From the NCBI GenBank assembly GCA_903813345.2, contig CAIIXF020000007.1, forward strand, positions 31,652,698-31,716,697: a stretch of 64,000 nucleotides of DNA. The letters are read 5' to 3'. This DNA is from Owenia fusiformis. Lineage: Eukaryota; Annelida; Polychaeta; Sabellida; Oweniidae. The position numbers and the translations under genes were made by a program. The stretch's first letter is position 1. Each line of letters opens with the position of its first letter. A model generated the notes under the pieces. That model made no database searches and was not told the origin of the DNA. It saw only the letters and a list, made by a program, of their open reading frames with translations. Shown here in pieces: positions 34,977 through 47,458 of this stretch.

Positions 34977-36175
34977 CGGGTGTCCCAAAAAACGTCCCGC
35001 TTTTTGAGCTCTTATAACTCTGCAAGATATAAACCAATTCATTTGAAATTCATCAGGGAGTAAGATAAGGATATTATCTATAAGTTATTAAAATATTAGA
35101 TTAATCGGATGTACATTATGTGAGTATCGCCAAATACAATATGGCATAGCAAGAAGTGTAATATGGGAGGACAACTCACTTATTTCACCTTATAATGTAG
35201 ATTGATGAGCATCGCCAAATACAAAAGTTAAACAGCATAAGATAAAAAATTTGGTACAGCAAAAGATCGACAACTCACTTATATGTTAAAGGAAAAAGAA
35301 AAACAAGATGTTGCAATTTATATGATCGTTATTCAGCCGCAGATGTCAAGAAGATCATTTTCACTGATGAGAAGGACTTTTCTCTTGAAGTGTCCAAAAA
35401 TCGTCAAAATGATCGGGTGTATGGAAAGCGTAAACGTCAAATTCAGCCATCACGTCTTTACCATGAAACTTCATGTTTTTCCAAAAAGATAATGGTTTCT
35501 GCAGGAATATCCTGGAAGGGGAAGACGGGCATTAATTTCATTAATACTGACAAAGCCAAAGTCAACAGCGAAAGCTATATTACGTTATTAGATGAAAATC
35601 TGCTACCTGATTGTAGGAGGATTTACCCTAGAAATGACTATGTGTTTCAACAAGATGGGGCGGGGCCCCTTCCCACACAAGTGGGGTAACCCAGGCGTAT
35701 CTGGAGAGATCATCCACACCAGCATTTATCAAAAAGGTTGAATGGCCTCCACAAAGTCCAGACTGTAATCCAATGGATTACTCTGTTTGGGATTTTCTAT
35801 ATCAAAAAGTTTACAGTGGTATGAGGGATAAGTTTACAGAACAAACATTAAAAGAGAAAATAAGTGCGTCATGGCAGGAGATATCACAGGATGAAATCAA
35901 GAGCAGTATCTCTGTATGGAAGAAACGACTCCGTTTAGTTGTGAAGGAATATGGAGGCCACATTGAGCACAAGTTATTAGATAAGTGAGTTGCCGATCTT
36001 TTGCTGTACCAACTTTTTATCTTATGCTGTTTAACTTTTGTATTTAGCGATGCTCATCAATCTACATTATAAGGTGAAATAATTGAGTTGTCCTCCGATA
36101 TTACGTTTCTTGCTACGCTATCTTGTATTTGGCGATACTCATATAATGTACATCTGATTAATTTTTAGAGTACTA
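34977..36175 (+). mobile_element. Tc1/mariner-like transposon, defective, long inverted arms
   Basis: Arms at about 35095-35285 and 35970-36175 are inverted copies of about 190 bases (GATGTACATTAT, GAGTATCGCCAAATACAA, AGGACAACTCA, CAGCATAAGATAAAAA, CAGCAAAAGATCG). Upstream at 34977 is CGGGTGTCCCAAAAAACGTC, a typical outer terminus of this superfamily. No matching right terminus was found, so the right outer end seems lost. The transposase remnant lies between the arms. Confidence 0.75.
35291..35988 (+). pseudogene. Tc1/mariner-superfamily transposase, N-truncated and frameshifted
   Basis: The catalytic DDE/D region is recognisable. FTDEKDFSLE (about 35352) gives the first aspartate, VFQQDGA (35642-35662) the second, and WPPQSPDCNPMDYSVWDFL (35746-35802) the third block. 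A frame break falls in the GC-rich run at about 35660-35675, changing from the 35390 frame to the 35773 frame. Spacing between the second and third aspartates is about 34 residues, depending on how the break is read. The N-terminal DNA-binding half is missing. The stop (35986) lies inside the right inverted arm. The family assignment is secure; the exact DDxD/E subfamily is not. Confidence 0.85.
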
Positions 36176-38040
36176 ACATGTTCTAATATCTGTTGATTTG
36201 AAAAATAATGCCTATTCTATATGATGTTGAGGTAAAGGTTTTACCAAAATTATGGACTTTTTCAACAAAGATCATGGTTTCCATGACAACCATTAATGAC
36301 AGATCATTGAAACTTTGCATACTAATTAAGAATGATATTAACAACTTCCAGTAAATTTATTGTGATGATTAAGGATCAACTGAAAAAGTTATTCAAGGAT
36401 AATAAAGTACCCCCTGTCATTTTCTATATTAGGGTCAAAAACCCCACTTTGGCAACTTTCGCCCCGGATACGGCACGTCAGACAAAAAAATTCTGAAGTA
36501 TCACATAAAAATACATAAGAAACAAGTAATTTCAATTTGTTCACTGGTAAAAACATTTTTGTGTCCTAGCTTACTACCTAATTAGAGTAACATTATGGCG
36601 TCAAAATACCAAAACAATACAATGGCCAGTATAGGGCGCAATCAGCATTATAACGTCAAAAACGACAAGCGTTACATTCTGTCAAGTTTAGTCAACCTAA
36701 AAATAAGATGCTTTATTCTTATTCAATCCTGGTGAAATTCACAGAGCAAGAAGATCTCGAGGACAATATTTCTAAAATGTTTTTGATTTTTGAAAAACGG
36801 TCAGGAAATCCACTCGGGGCGTTAGTAAAAATTGATATGTATGGGATTTGAGGTAAAAAATCGATGCGTTACATTTTTTCAAGTCTCTAAAAGCAACTGT
36901 TATTCTCTTATTATTTGAAAAATAAAGAAATCGGTTATTGTTTTGTAAATTTCGCCATGACAATATTGTGCAGTTAAATTTTTTTTGAAATCAGACCTAA
37001 ATTAGAAGGTTAAATAAAGGTAAACTTATTGCTTGTCTCCCTTGCCTTCAAAACCTTACACAATTTTGAAAATCTTAAAAGCGTTCATATAAGACGATTT
37101 AAACTGAAGCCGCTAGGCAATTGTGACGTCATAAAAGCACATGTTTCAATGAATAAAATGTGAAATTTTAGTAAAATTCTGATCAGTATTTCAAAAGTTA
37201 TCCTGATTTCAACGAACCGTGTAAGCGTGAAGTGTTACGCCTTACAGCGTATTTGACGATGTCGGAGTACATTTAACTTAAAAAATATGGTAGATCCCAT
37301 CACACTTTTCAAGGAAAAATAATTTCAGTGAAATGCAAATAAAAAATACTTCAAAATGATATATAATGCATATAGTTAGCTTTTCAAATAAGGCAGATAT
37401 TAACGCTTAAAGCTGAGATTAGCCCGTATTTCTCGAATTGTCCCCAGGTCCTTGCACGTCATATCAGCATTTTCTACATTATACTATCTTCATTTTACTA
37501 GATATCGTATTTATGATATTTTAAGTTTTCACAAAAAAGCTAACAATAACGCCATTAAGCAATATAGTTGAAATTCAGCGAAGCAGCACTGAATGATCAG
37601 GTGCATGGGAAAAACCGATGTAGCAATTAATCCGCAAATGCACATCGTTAAGACGTACGCATTATGGACAATATTTTATGTGAATTATTCCATAATAAAG
37701 AAACCTCTTGAGAAGAATGATTTATAGCTCAAAATAAGAAATGACAGGTTTGCATGTTAGGGAATTAGACTAAACATTCAACACCTTATTTCAGAGTATT
37801 AAGATTTACGTACCAGAGTCAATATCAATATCATTATACATTTTACCGATTCAGCGATTGAAAAATTATCTGCATCATCGGCTTTCAAAGAACACATGGG
37901 ATAAAATTGAAAGAAAAAACAACCAGCCCACACAACATTCCAAAAATAACTTGACATTAAGTACTAAATCAAACATTGACTACTCAAAATTGGTCACCCA
38001 GATTCCATGGATTTCAATTAATTATTCGAAATAACGTAGC
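36176..38040. other. No gene or repeat recognised
   Basis: AT-rich noncoding sequence with no arrays, inverted repeats or motif-bearing frames noticed. Confidence 0.4.
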
Positions 38041-38115
38041 ATTCGCGAATGAAACTGACGGCTACTGGTTTGATTGCAATTTAATGACCAACTCATTTAG
38101 ATATGAATAGTTCCT
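38041..38115. mobile_element. Half copy of the ATTCGCGAATG MITE
   Basis: GCATTCGCGAATGAAACT, then ATGACCAACTCATTTA and ATATGAATAG match one arm of the element at 23469-23653. The other arm is absent. Confidence 0.55.
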
Positions 38116-38200
38116 ACCGTACATCCTGGTCGCTGCAAGCTATCGAGTCAAACGCAATAGCTGACCTAAATATCGGTTTAATCTGTAATAAAAGTGCAAC

Positions 38201-38484
38201 ATGTCGCCACTAAAAAAACACAGAGTTTGCAATGTCAATATCAAAAAACAATCCGACAACAAATCAACAACATGTGAAAATAAAAAGGTTTCTAAACTGA
38301 TCAACACTGATTCTATTTCAACACGTGGTGTAGCAGAACTTACTAACTTCAACCTCGCAACAGTAGGGGAAGATATATGCGCCTTATTGATGTACTGGGA
38401 GAGGATCATATGTATGATTCGGATGCTTATGATTATATGATGGAGATGAACAAATACTGTATTTATGCAAGAACAAACTATTAA
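38201..38484 (+). pseudogene. Possible degenerate coding remnant, product unknown
   Basis: A frame from ATG 38201 begins MSPLKKHRVCNVNIKKQSDN and continues lysine- and serine-rich. Another frame, open from 38347 to 38484, reads GRYMRLIDVLGEDHMYDSDA and then a tyrosine- and methionine-rich acidic end. A single shift near 38365 would join them into about 94 residues. The acidic end vaguely recalls the start of a cyclin box, but I would not assign it. It may be a decayed gene piece or chance. Confidence 0.15.
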
Positions 38485-38995
38485 CAATATGTGTCAAAAC
38501 TTCGAATTTATGACAAGATACGAGCAAGATGAATCAAAGGATGCAAATGATTTTTGTTTAAATGACCGGGTCATTTGAGACTTTAAGACTGTGAAGATCA
38601 TTTAGGACATACGTTGACGTACGTATTAGTATTCCCATGTATTCTAATGAGACAAGAATGATATATGTTTGATACAGCCTCTTAAATATTGACATAGGTG
38701 ACGTTCATTCAGGTGTAGATTATTACAAACAGAAACATTACATAGAGGGATTATAGTTATATTAATGTACTAGGTTAATCATCTTTCAGTTATTGTAATG
38801 ATGATGTGTGAATATACATGCGGTTCATTTTTTGAAAATGTGATTTCTAGTTCGGGAAGATTCCCCATAGACCCCATGTTGATAAATCACAAAAAGTGAA
38901 ATATATTTTCTTGTATTGGACAGATAATATTTTCTTTTATCGTATGATCTGTAAAATGAAGCCCTCTGATTGGTCAGTTCTTGTGCTGTACCAAT

Positions 38996-39089
38996 CTGTA
39001 TTGCTACTGAGATTGTCCGCGTTGATCATCTCCGTCGCAATACAGAAAATATTGGTACGGAGGAGACAATTTCAGTAGCAATACAGAGG
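38996..39089. repeat. Small inverted repeat, arms CTGTATTGCTACTGA
   Basis: CTGTATTGCTACTGAGATTG at 38996 is mirrored by CAATTTCAGTAGCAATACAG ending near 39088, with a loop of about 45 bases. It abuts a second hairpin with related words (TGCAATACAG), so the pair may be halves of one MITE family. Confidence 0.65.
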
Positions 39090-39105
39090 ATAACACGATA
39101 AAAAC

Positions 39106-39243
39106 GTTATTGAATGATTTGAAGTGCAATACAGGATATATTCTGTCTCGATATTCTGTATTGGCACTCGACTTCGTCTCGTTCCAATACGGAATTTCTC
39201 GAACAGAATATATCCTGTATTGCACTTCAAATCATTCAATAAC
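39106..39243. mobile_element. Palindromic MITE-like element, 138 bp
   Basis: GTTATTGAATGATTTGAAGT (39106) through ATATATTCTGT is mirrored almost perfectly by 39203-39243. The centre holds a nested GTATTGG/CCAATAC hairpin. No coding capacity. Confidence 0.7.
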
Positions 39244-41988
39244 TTATATTACTGGACATATTTTAATTTACATAACTATTAGACCTTTAAGTTAAAGGGA
39301 ATTTTCTACTCTACCCGCCATGCTACCTGACCCGGATGAGCCACCTAGTGGTGAAACTGGTAATTACCTACTCGCATCTGAGTTATTACAATGTTTAGTT
39401 TGTCATACTGTATTTACAACAAGGGAGGAGCACGGTCACATTTTTTTACCATTGTAAACATTTTGACGCATTTCCCCCTTTTTATGAACGACCCCCTTTC
39501 CCCTCTAGCCCATTCCTAAATTCATGTACTTTGTTTTTCATCAACTGCATGTTTAATAGAGTTCCTAGATTAAATTCCTTTGGTACAACAATCAATCGAA
39601 GTGTCTCTCTACTCATCGTACAGATAAATTTGTTCTAACATCGAAATAAAAACTTAATTTTAAACGACATACTGACATTTTAACACATATTGAGCAAGAA
39701 ATATGATTACAGGTAAGTGATTATCGAAAGGGATATCATTTTAAGAGTGTCTGTAACCATATTGATTTCAAGGCCTCCTCACCCATGGCGATGCCAAACT
39801 ATATCAGTCAAAACATAATCAATCTTATCCTATTTCGATTATCTACTCTGGTGGCTTTAGAGTTTTCTTCTTGTCGACCTCTTAAAGTGGCAGTTCTGTT
39901 CTTATTGACTCATATGGTTCGTCCCCCAAGCCCCAACAATTTCACACTCGAAGAATCTGCTAGATCTCGTTATGGTTAAGTGAAGTATAATTGGCAGGTC
40001 GCTTTTGCATGATGAAATTACACCCACCCAATTTTCTTGGACATAGTTAATGATAACAAGGACACGGGATCGGAGTAGAGACATTCAGTTGATTATTGGT
40101 AAATAGAAACCATTTTCAGTTTTTGAAATAGACCAAGAATTCAGTTTCAATATATCGTTCTACATATCAGGGGACATTTTGCTAGAATAAACTTATATGA
40201 CGATATACTGTTGACGTGCGATAAACGCCCCAATACGGGTGTTTTTTAGTAACCCATGTTGGATTACCAAGGTTTGAAAATCAAACTGGTAAGCGAGTAT
40301 GTGAATACGCCTGTTCCCTTTGGAAATCACACAATGGCTGCAAACCAAAGCGTATCCAGAATAGACCTATATCATACAATATATATGTCAGATATCGAGT
40401 TTTGTTATGTAAGGTAACATGAAAAATCTTATATTGGAAATAAATTATTTACATCACTTGAGGGATGATCAATCCCCTTGCTTTCAATCGTGTTACATTA
40501 CGAATCCTAATGATAAATTGCAATAAATAATTACATTGTGCCAACTCAATAATACACATTTTTTCCAAAATACATTTGTATTAATTTCTGTTTTTTGTAA
40601 ATTCACTGGCGAAATCTAAACTTATGTCGTCTTTTCAAGGAACGATATATTAACATTGTTCTTCGACCGGAATCCAATTTTTGTAATTTACATGTATAGC
40701 ATTTGTACATAAAATTAGTGAAAAGTGATAAATGTGTGAAATTCTGTCATCTGACCACCTTGACGGACAATCTATTTTATAAAAACGCAATTTTCTTAAT
40801 AAAGTTTTAAGTAACACATTTTAACAAAGTTCTATTTGTTGAAAACTAAAAGACTTATGCAGTTTAACTAATCTAGTATAATGTCGCTCTAAATGAATGA
40901 AAAGCTAAAATACATCTGGCTGACATTGTATTACACAAGGAATATAAAGTGCACTCCAACCCGTCAAAACATATTTTTCTCAGTCTTCTCTAAAGCACAT
41001 TACTGAAGGATCTTCTTATGAGAATATGAATTGTTAAAGTGCCTTTTAAGATTTCCACTTCATTTCTGTATAATTCATTAATTAATGTTGAAATGACATA
41101 GCCATCGAATAAATGTTTAAAAATGCGACGATATTCCCGGGACTATTTCATTTAACTATAGACTATCTTCCAATCCCTCTGTTGGGCTCCAACCCTCCAT
41201 CCAGAACGTCTCCTCCGAAAGCAGATACTAATACTAATTACTAATAAATAAACGTAAATGCGAATAAATTAATATTTTGGATATTTCCCATATCAACATT
41301 TTGAAGGGAAGCAACATCGTGATGCAAAAACTAAAATAGTGCTAAACATAGAAATGATTAGCTTAGCCTAAAGGAATCATGGTACTTGATGTTACACGAT
41401 ACCCAAACGGCATACACTCGAACTCCACAAGTGCTAATACCATGCTTTGATTGACCATTGATTTTTTCCCGTGCTCTAGCAACAAGAACCAGAGTAGAAA
41501 TTAGAAATTGAATTCAGACATAACATTCTTTAAAATCAATTGATCTTATTATTTAGCTATCTCATAATAAAATGGAAATTGCACATTACTCATTTAGTGA
41601 TCAGCGATGTATCATCACATCAAAATATAGTTGATTGATTCGATATCTCGATCGATGATGGCTGCACAGATTTAACAACGATTTTCCATTTCGACGTTTT
41701 CTCTTTAAGGTCTCGTGGGAGCTGTTGTTTTGGTCTCGTCATCCCTGTTAATCTGTCAACAAACAATACAGTCATTAGAACTAACCAGAATTTTCAAAAA
41801 TGCCTTAGGCGTTAATGTCTTGTTTAAGCACCTTTCTATTCTTACTATTGAAAATGGATTCTACCAAAACTATCCAACACGAATCTACTAATACTTGTTG
41901 AGACTCGATTAACTTGAGTTCTTCTGAGATAATCAGGATTTCAGCAAAGGGTGTATTGACTCAACATGGGGATACAATTGACTTAAAA
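39244..41988. other. No gene or repeat recognised
   Basis: AT-rich noncoding sequence. A frame of 64 codons at 39785-39979 has no recognisable features. No arrays were noticed. Confidence 0.4.
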
Positions 41989-43455
41989 CCTGCATATCAT
42001 ACGTACACTCCCCTCCATAAGTTTGACAACATTACCCCCTTATCACACCAAACTAGTTCTTACCCGTTCTTTCCAGTCCTACGAAAACGTCGTAAAACGG
42101 GCTCAATCTGGCTGAGGTCGGGAAATATGTCTAAAATAATTAGCTACTTCGTTCATAAACAGTCTTCAATACGTCCATCTCATTCGCAGTTCGTTCAGGT
42201 CGCACCACGTCGGTGTGCAACGCCGTATAACGCGTCCATTAGTCTAAAAGGTCATCATGACCTGATTACAGAACGGTATGGTCGCCATCGAATTTTGAAT
42301 CGATTCAAAATTCTAAATCACATTCACCGTCCGGGAAAGTCCTTGAAGCTCGTAAACAGACCGTAGAACATTGTAGCTACGTTCATTCTGTTTGCACACA
42401 GTTTAAAACCAGTTTTGAAGAGCGTAGTGGCAACTTGCTTGGTGTCAATCTAGAGGACCTACCCGTTCAAGTACGTTCTATGAAGTTTGTAAATAGACCC
42501 CAACCGGTTCTAAGTACGTCCAGTCCGTTCGTACAGAGTTGAAGCCCGTTTTCGAGAACGTAGTGAGAACTAGTTTGGTGTGATAGTAGGGTTAGCTCCC
42601 CCATTGAACTACGTGTTAAAGCCTCTTTACCTTTGAATTTTTATTTACTTAACCTGCGATGAAAATACTTATAATATTGATGGAAACGTAACTTGACTTT
42701 ATTTCCAATACCTCCAAATTTTCTCAATTTCTTCCTCAATTACAATAGGTCGAAAATTGATGATAAGTTTGATGAATTTTTGAAAATCGTCATTCCCATG
42801 TTATCCAATGGGAAATGGAGAGTTCGAGGCAAATCAGAAATCGGGATATCTTTTCAGTAAATGATTCAGCAAAAAATATTTTTATATAGAAAATTGAATT
42901 GTCTCACTTTTTTGTACACTAAGTGTTTAGTTTATTTAATGAATACTAAAGTTACAGCGCTTGAAAGTCATTTTTGAAAATGATTTTTCGCCCCTTGATC
43001 TATTTCAATGGGAGAGGTTTTTTGAAAAACAATTTTGACTTTAAAGCCCTATAACTTTGTTGAACCTGAAGAAACATATCAATTTTTTGTTAAATAAAGT
43101 TAGCAAAGTCAATTGCCTGCCTAACTTGTATTTTTTTGCAAGGACTCGGATTGATGGATAGTCTGTCATATGACTTGTAGCAAACCTACCATTTCCCTTT
43201 GGTGAACATGGGAATGTCGATTTTCAAAAAATCATCACAATCATCAATTTTCGATTTATTGTAATTGACGAAAAAATTGGAGGTATTGGAAATAAAGTCA
43301 AATTACGTTTTCATTAATAGTATAAGTATTTTCATCGCAGGTTAAGTAAATAAAAATTCAAAGGTAAAGAGGCTTTAACGCGTAGTTCAATGGGGGAGCT
43401 AAGGTTGCTAAACTTATGGAGGGGAGTGCATGTATGATTAGATATGCAGATTTGG
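41989..43455. mobile_element. Foldback DNA element with arms of about 240 bp, split by a nested insertion
   Basis: The left arm (CTGCATAT…CACTCCCCTCCATAAGTTT, then from 42595 AGCTCCCCCATTGAACTACG, AAGCCTCTTTACCTTTGAAT, TTAACCTGCGATGAAAATAC) is mirrored by 43455 to 43190 at about 92 percent. The left arm is interrupted at 42035-42591 by a member of the phased-motif family. Removing that insert restores continuity with the right arm. The element without insert is about 0.9 kb and encodes nothing recognisable. Confidence 0.8.
42035..42591 (-). mobile_element. Phased-motif TIR element, copy A (557 bp), TTA duplication
   Basis: Termini are CCCCCTTATCACACCAAACT and the complement of CCCTACTATCACACCAAACT. 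TTA flanks both sides (42032-42034, 42592-42594). The uninterrupted arm of the host foldback element has a single TTA at the matching place, so the 3-bp duplication is directly demonstrated. TTA/TAA duplications fit the PIF/Harbinger pattern; no transposase is encoded to confirm it. It shares with copy B the internal junction reading TCTAGATTGACACCAAGCAA on B's strand. Confidence 0.85.
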
Positions 43456-44489
43456 CACGATTTTTGAAAGATCACTCCCAACATTTTAATTCAGTCTAAT
43501 CTTTGCTGCTAATCAAATTGTTTAAATTGCTATATTGATATTCGATAGTCACTCGAAGGCATCTCATAAATAGAAACAAATAATTACTCTTGTGAGAATC
43601 AGACAATCCTATTCTGAACACAATTGAATACAAAATGTTACGTGATGAATGGAAACACTTAGAGCAAAATGTTTAATCGTCTTGTCCTTGTAACTATTCA
43701 AACTTAAAGTGTCTTTAGGTCATTGGCCCAGAAAGGAAATATTATCACTTCATTATTGTTCTTCCTAAACATCATGTTGTCTTCAAGAATTGTGTGTCAC
43801 GTACACAGACGTAGATGTTAAACGTTATTCAATTTCAGGAATTCAATTTCAAAATAATAAGGTCCTCAGGCAGATATACTGTAAGTAGGCAAGGTAAATA
43901 AAATTCTATGTTCAGCATTATTCTATTTTTGCAAAATAATGAGGGGTGATTATTCTACTATTTTCATTTTCCTCAATTTTAGGCGTATGATTGACGCAAT
44001 ATTGATGAATCTGATTTGCTTAAAGCACTTATATTTCCGATCAAAAGATGCACGAACCCTTTTAAAAGTCTAAATATAATTATATAATAGGCATGCGAGA
44101 AGAAATGCTAGAAATATTCCATTTATTCACCATAGCTTAAAAATGTGTTCAGGTATTCATAAATCGTTCGAATCATAAACTATTATCAAATGATTAAGTA
44201 AATTACGTCTTGATTTAATAAGTAGACAGTGTAGTAGGTAGATAATCGGTTGTCCCATTACATGTTCCTTGGTACGTATAGTACAGTCACCCGGAAAAAC
44301 TATACAATTACACCTACGTTCTGAAAACAGAGCTAGTGTAGTTGGAGGGAGTAATAATGGAGAATATTAGGAGTTAATTGCACTCCTCCTTTCAAAATAG
44401 TTACCAGTTAGCCTCAAATATAGTGCCAATATATGAGGTAAATCTGGGTTTCCAAACGTATGAAGGAGACTTCATAGCTAGCTAGTATA
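43456..44489. other. No gene or repeat recognised
   Basis: AT-rich noncoding spacer between the foldback element and the 19-bp tandem repeat. Nothing structured was seen. Confidence 0.4.
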
Positions 44490-44593
44490 TTAAGATACAT
44501 TCAAAATATTAAGATACATTCAAAATATTAAGATACATTCAAAGATACATTCAAAATATTAAGATACATTCAAAATATTAAGATGCTTTCAAA
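44490..44593 (+). repeat. 19-bp tandem repeat, about 5-6 units
   Basis: TAAGATACATTCAAAATAT recurs nearly exactly, with one shortened unit in the middle. Simple minisatellite; nothing indicates function. Confidence 0.85.
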
Positions 44594-45021
44594 GTCATCC
44601 TTATAGATATTATTAGATAAAACAAGCTATTTTCTTCAACCAGTGTTTTTCTTTCTTAATCAATGCCTATACGAAACTGTAAATCTTAGACGCAATCATA
44701 GTGTCACGAAATAAGACACATATGTGATTTGGAAAGAACTGACTTACAAATTAAATTGATTGAACTACTAACAGGAAATGATAATGATTACAAATGTCAG
44801 ACTGTACTTGGTATGATGGTTATTAAACATATAAAACTGAGATAGAACCCAATAAATAGATAAATTGTACCCAGACTATCACTAATAACATGGCGAAATA
44901 GTTTATGTTCACCAAGGGGGAAGTATAAATTGATTTAATCAAATTACTTACAGAAAGGAGCCTCGTTATGAATGAACATGTCACTGTTTTATGGTAGATC
45001 ATTATATCTAGGGATAAGGGA

Positions 45022-45475
45022 TTACTCCACAGATGTCGCTGTTGACAAAAAACCTATGATTAAAATCGGGATAATGGTTGATGGAAATCCAGTTTTATCA
45101 GTGCAATCACCAGTGAAAATGTACAGACTCTACATTTTATTTCGTTCATCTCTATCTTGTGTATATAATTTCATAAAAGGTATTACGAAATTATTTGGTA
45201 CACTACACATATTTGACTTTTTGTGACGCTGGTCTTGAGTTTGAAATCTGTTGAAAAGTGTTGAAAATTCGAATAAATGGCGGAAAAAGCGGTCAGATCT
45301 TTTGATTTTGGTGGCTCTTTTTTCTAGAAACATTTCGAGTTCCAAAGGGGACATATGGAGCTATAACGTGGTATATGTGGTTTGGTAACTGAAATCTTAG
45401 TTTTTCTCATAATTGATCCGAAGATTTGCATGTTTTTCAATTGAATTGTATGGGGCCATTTGAGTTATCCCCATT
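45022..45475 (+). repeat. 450-bp dispersed repeat, copy 2
   Basis: Mate of 14955-15411, same orientation. This copy lacks the G-run and the doubled GGAGCTATAACG. Flanking sequences differ from those of copy 1, so the boundaries at ACTCCACAG and about ATGGGGCCATTT are probably real element edges. Confidence 0.75.
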
Positions 45476-46411
45476 AGCATCATGAGGAATCACAAAAACT
45501 GCTATTAATTGGCTCAAAATCTCTCAGAATATGAGGTCAATATTTAGGAAACGTTAAATGGACGATGGTCCATAAGGATCTAAGAAGGAAAACTATTAAT
45601 TTTTGCTGAATCGGCATTTTTCGATTTCTGGGCTCAAAATTACGGGTTTTGACAATTGTTAGCCCCTGTCACTTGAGACATAAACCTTCGGAGAGGTGCC
45701 TGAAATGTCACTATTGAGAGGCCTGCGAACTTCTTTTGAGTAAACGTTGAATAATTTTGCCATATTTTGCTCATTAAAGGATGAAAATCAACATTTTTTA
45801 TTTCAGGATTGCCAAGGCCAATTTTTCTGAGAAATGTTAACACATTTTAACTAAATGAATTGCCTAATTTGAATATATGAGCCTCCAATCAGGTAAAATT
45901 TGATGAAAGGTGCAAAATGAGTCAAAATAAGTGTATAATTTAAACATTAAAACGAATTAACTGCTAGAAAACCAGTGAAAAACTGGGCATTTCAGTCCAT
46001 TTTGGGCTAAGTTTGATATAAATTAGACAGGTATTTGTGTCATGGATCAGTGATTCTTGCCAATAAAAAATGTCCTCGTCACAAACAGGTTTGCTCGACT
46101 ATTTAAAAGTCAAACTCCACTGTACTTAATCTCAATTCATATTGTCATTTCAAAATAAAAATGTCCAATTCACAAGAAAACCAAAGGGCCTGAATCAAAC
46201 CACCTCAGGGTGAGCAAAGTGCCTATAAAATGCTTAATCGCCAATATGTCATTCTCAAAATGTATAAACAGTCTTCAAATACTTCATACTTTTGAAAAAA
46301 TGTCACGTCGAGCCTCAAATCATCCAACCGTGACACTAAGTGTGCGGAACATCCACAGGGTGGGCCAACACGGGACACTGACGCAATGTACTTCAGCTCG
46401 AGTGCGGTTAA
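45476..46411. other. No gene recognised
   Basis: AT-rich noncoding spacer up to the TAA target duplication of copy B. Nothing structured was seen. Confidence 0.4.
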
Positions 46412-46982
46412 CCCTACTATCACACCAAACTAGTTCTCACTACGTTCTCGAAAACGGGCTTCAACTGTGTACGAATGGACTGGACGTACTTAGAACCGGT
46501 TGGGGTCTATTTACAAACTTCATAGAACGTACTCGAACGGGTAGGTCCTCTAGATTGACACCAAGCAAGTTGCCACTACGTTCTTCAAAACTGGTTTTAA
46601 ACTGTGTGCGAACGGAATGAACGTAGCTACAATGTTCTACGGTCTGTTTACGAACTTCATGGACTTTCCCGGACGGGGAATGTGATTTAAAATTTTGAAT
46701 CGATTCAAAATTCGATGGCGACCATACCGTTCTGTAATCAGGTCATGCTGACCTTCTAGACTAATGGACGAATTATACGAGTACGTTGCACACCGACGTG
46801 GTGCGACCTGAACGAACTGCATGCGAATGAGATGGACGTAATGAAGACTGTTTATGGACGAAGTAGCTAATTATTTTAGACATATTTCCCGACCACAGCC
46901 AGATTGAGCCCGTTTTACGACGTTTTCGTAGGACTGGCAAAAACGGGTAAGAACTTGTTTGGTGTGATAGGGGGGGGGGGGG
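46412..46982 (+). mobile_element. Phased-motif TIR element, copy B (571 bp), TAA duplication
   Basis: Starts CCCTACTATCACACCAAACT, ends TTGGTGTGATAG plus a G12 run, with TAA on both sides (46409-46411, 46983-46985). It has the same internal structure as copy A but the opposite orientation, so A and B belong to one deletion-derived subfamily. AC-centred words continue through the interior at about 10-11 bp spacing. Confidence 0.85.
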
Positions 46983-46985
46983 TAA

Positions 46986-47458
46986 CATAATAGAATCCTA
47001 TTAATCGCATTATGGAAAACAAAAAATAAACTTGGCAAACTTTTTAAAGTACATTGTGTAAAGTTTTCAATGTAGCTTGCGATCAACATTTGAAATGAAC
47101 TTGGAAATAAATGAACATCAAATATTCTCTAACTATACGTCAAAACATTGTTGATTAGTTCTCAAATCTAGTCAAGCACACTTGAATATTTCAAAGAAAA
47201 GGTCTTATTTTTAATGATTGATTAATGAATAAATAAATAATATATAAACAAAGATATCGCTTGTTTCAATCTACACTGAAGACAGTTTGAAAGACAACGG
47301 ATGTGTGCATATGCATAATTCTAACGCATGTAAACAACTTAGATAGATAATGAAATGAGGAAAATATATTTACTTTCACCAACTGATTGAGTGAACAGCG
47401 CTTGTCCCCCATCCATATGTTCCACGATTCAGTGAGTTTACGAACAGCAGAGCATTAA
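46986..47458. other. No gene recognised
   Basis: AT-rich spacer between copies B and C. Nothing structured was seen. Confidence 0.4.

Noticed and set aside
38140-38487. 115-codon minus-strand hydrophobic frame
   Set aside because: Antisense to the more protein-like plus-strand frames; composition is that of AT-rich chance translation.
41914-42366. 150-codon plus-strand frame
   Set aside because: It runs from host DNA through the arm of a foldback element into phased-motif copy A; matching frames in other copies are just readings of the same stop-poor repeat.
46210-46620. 136-codon frame
   Set aside because: It starts in spacer and continues into copy B; no domain, and the second half is the phased-motif repeat.
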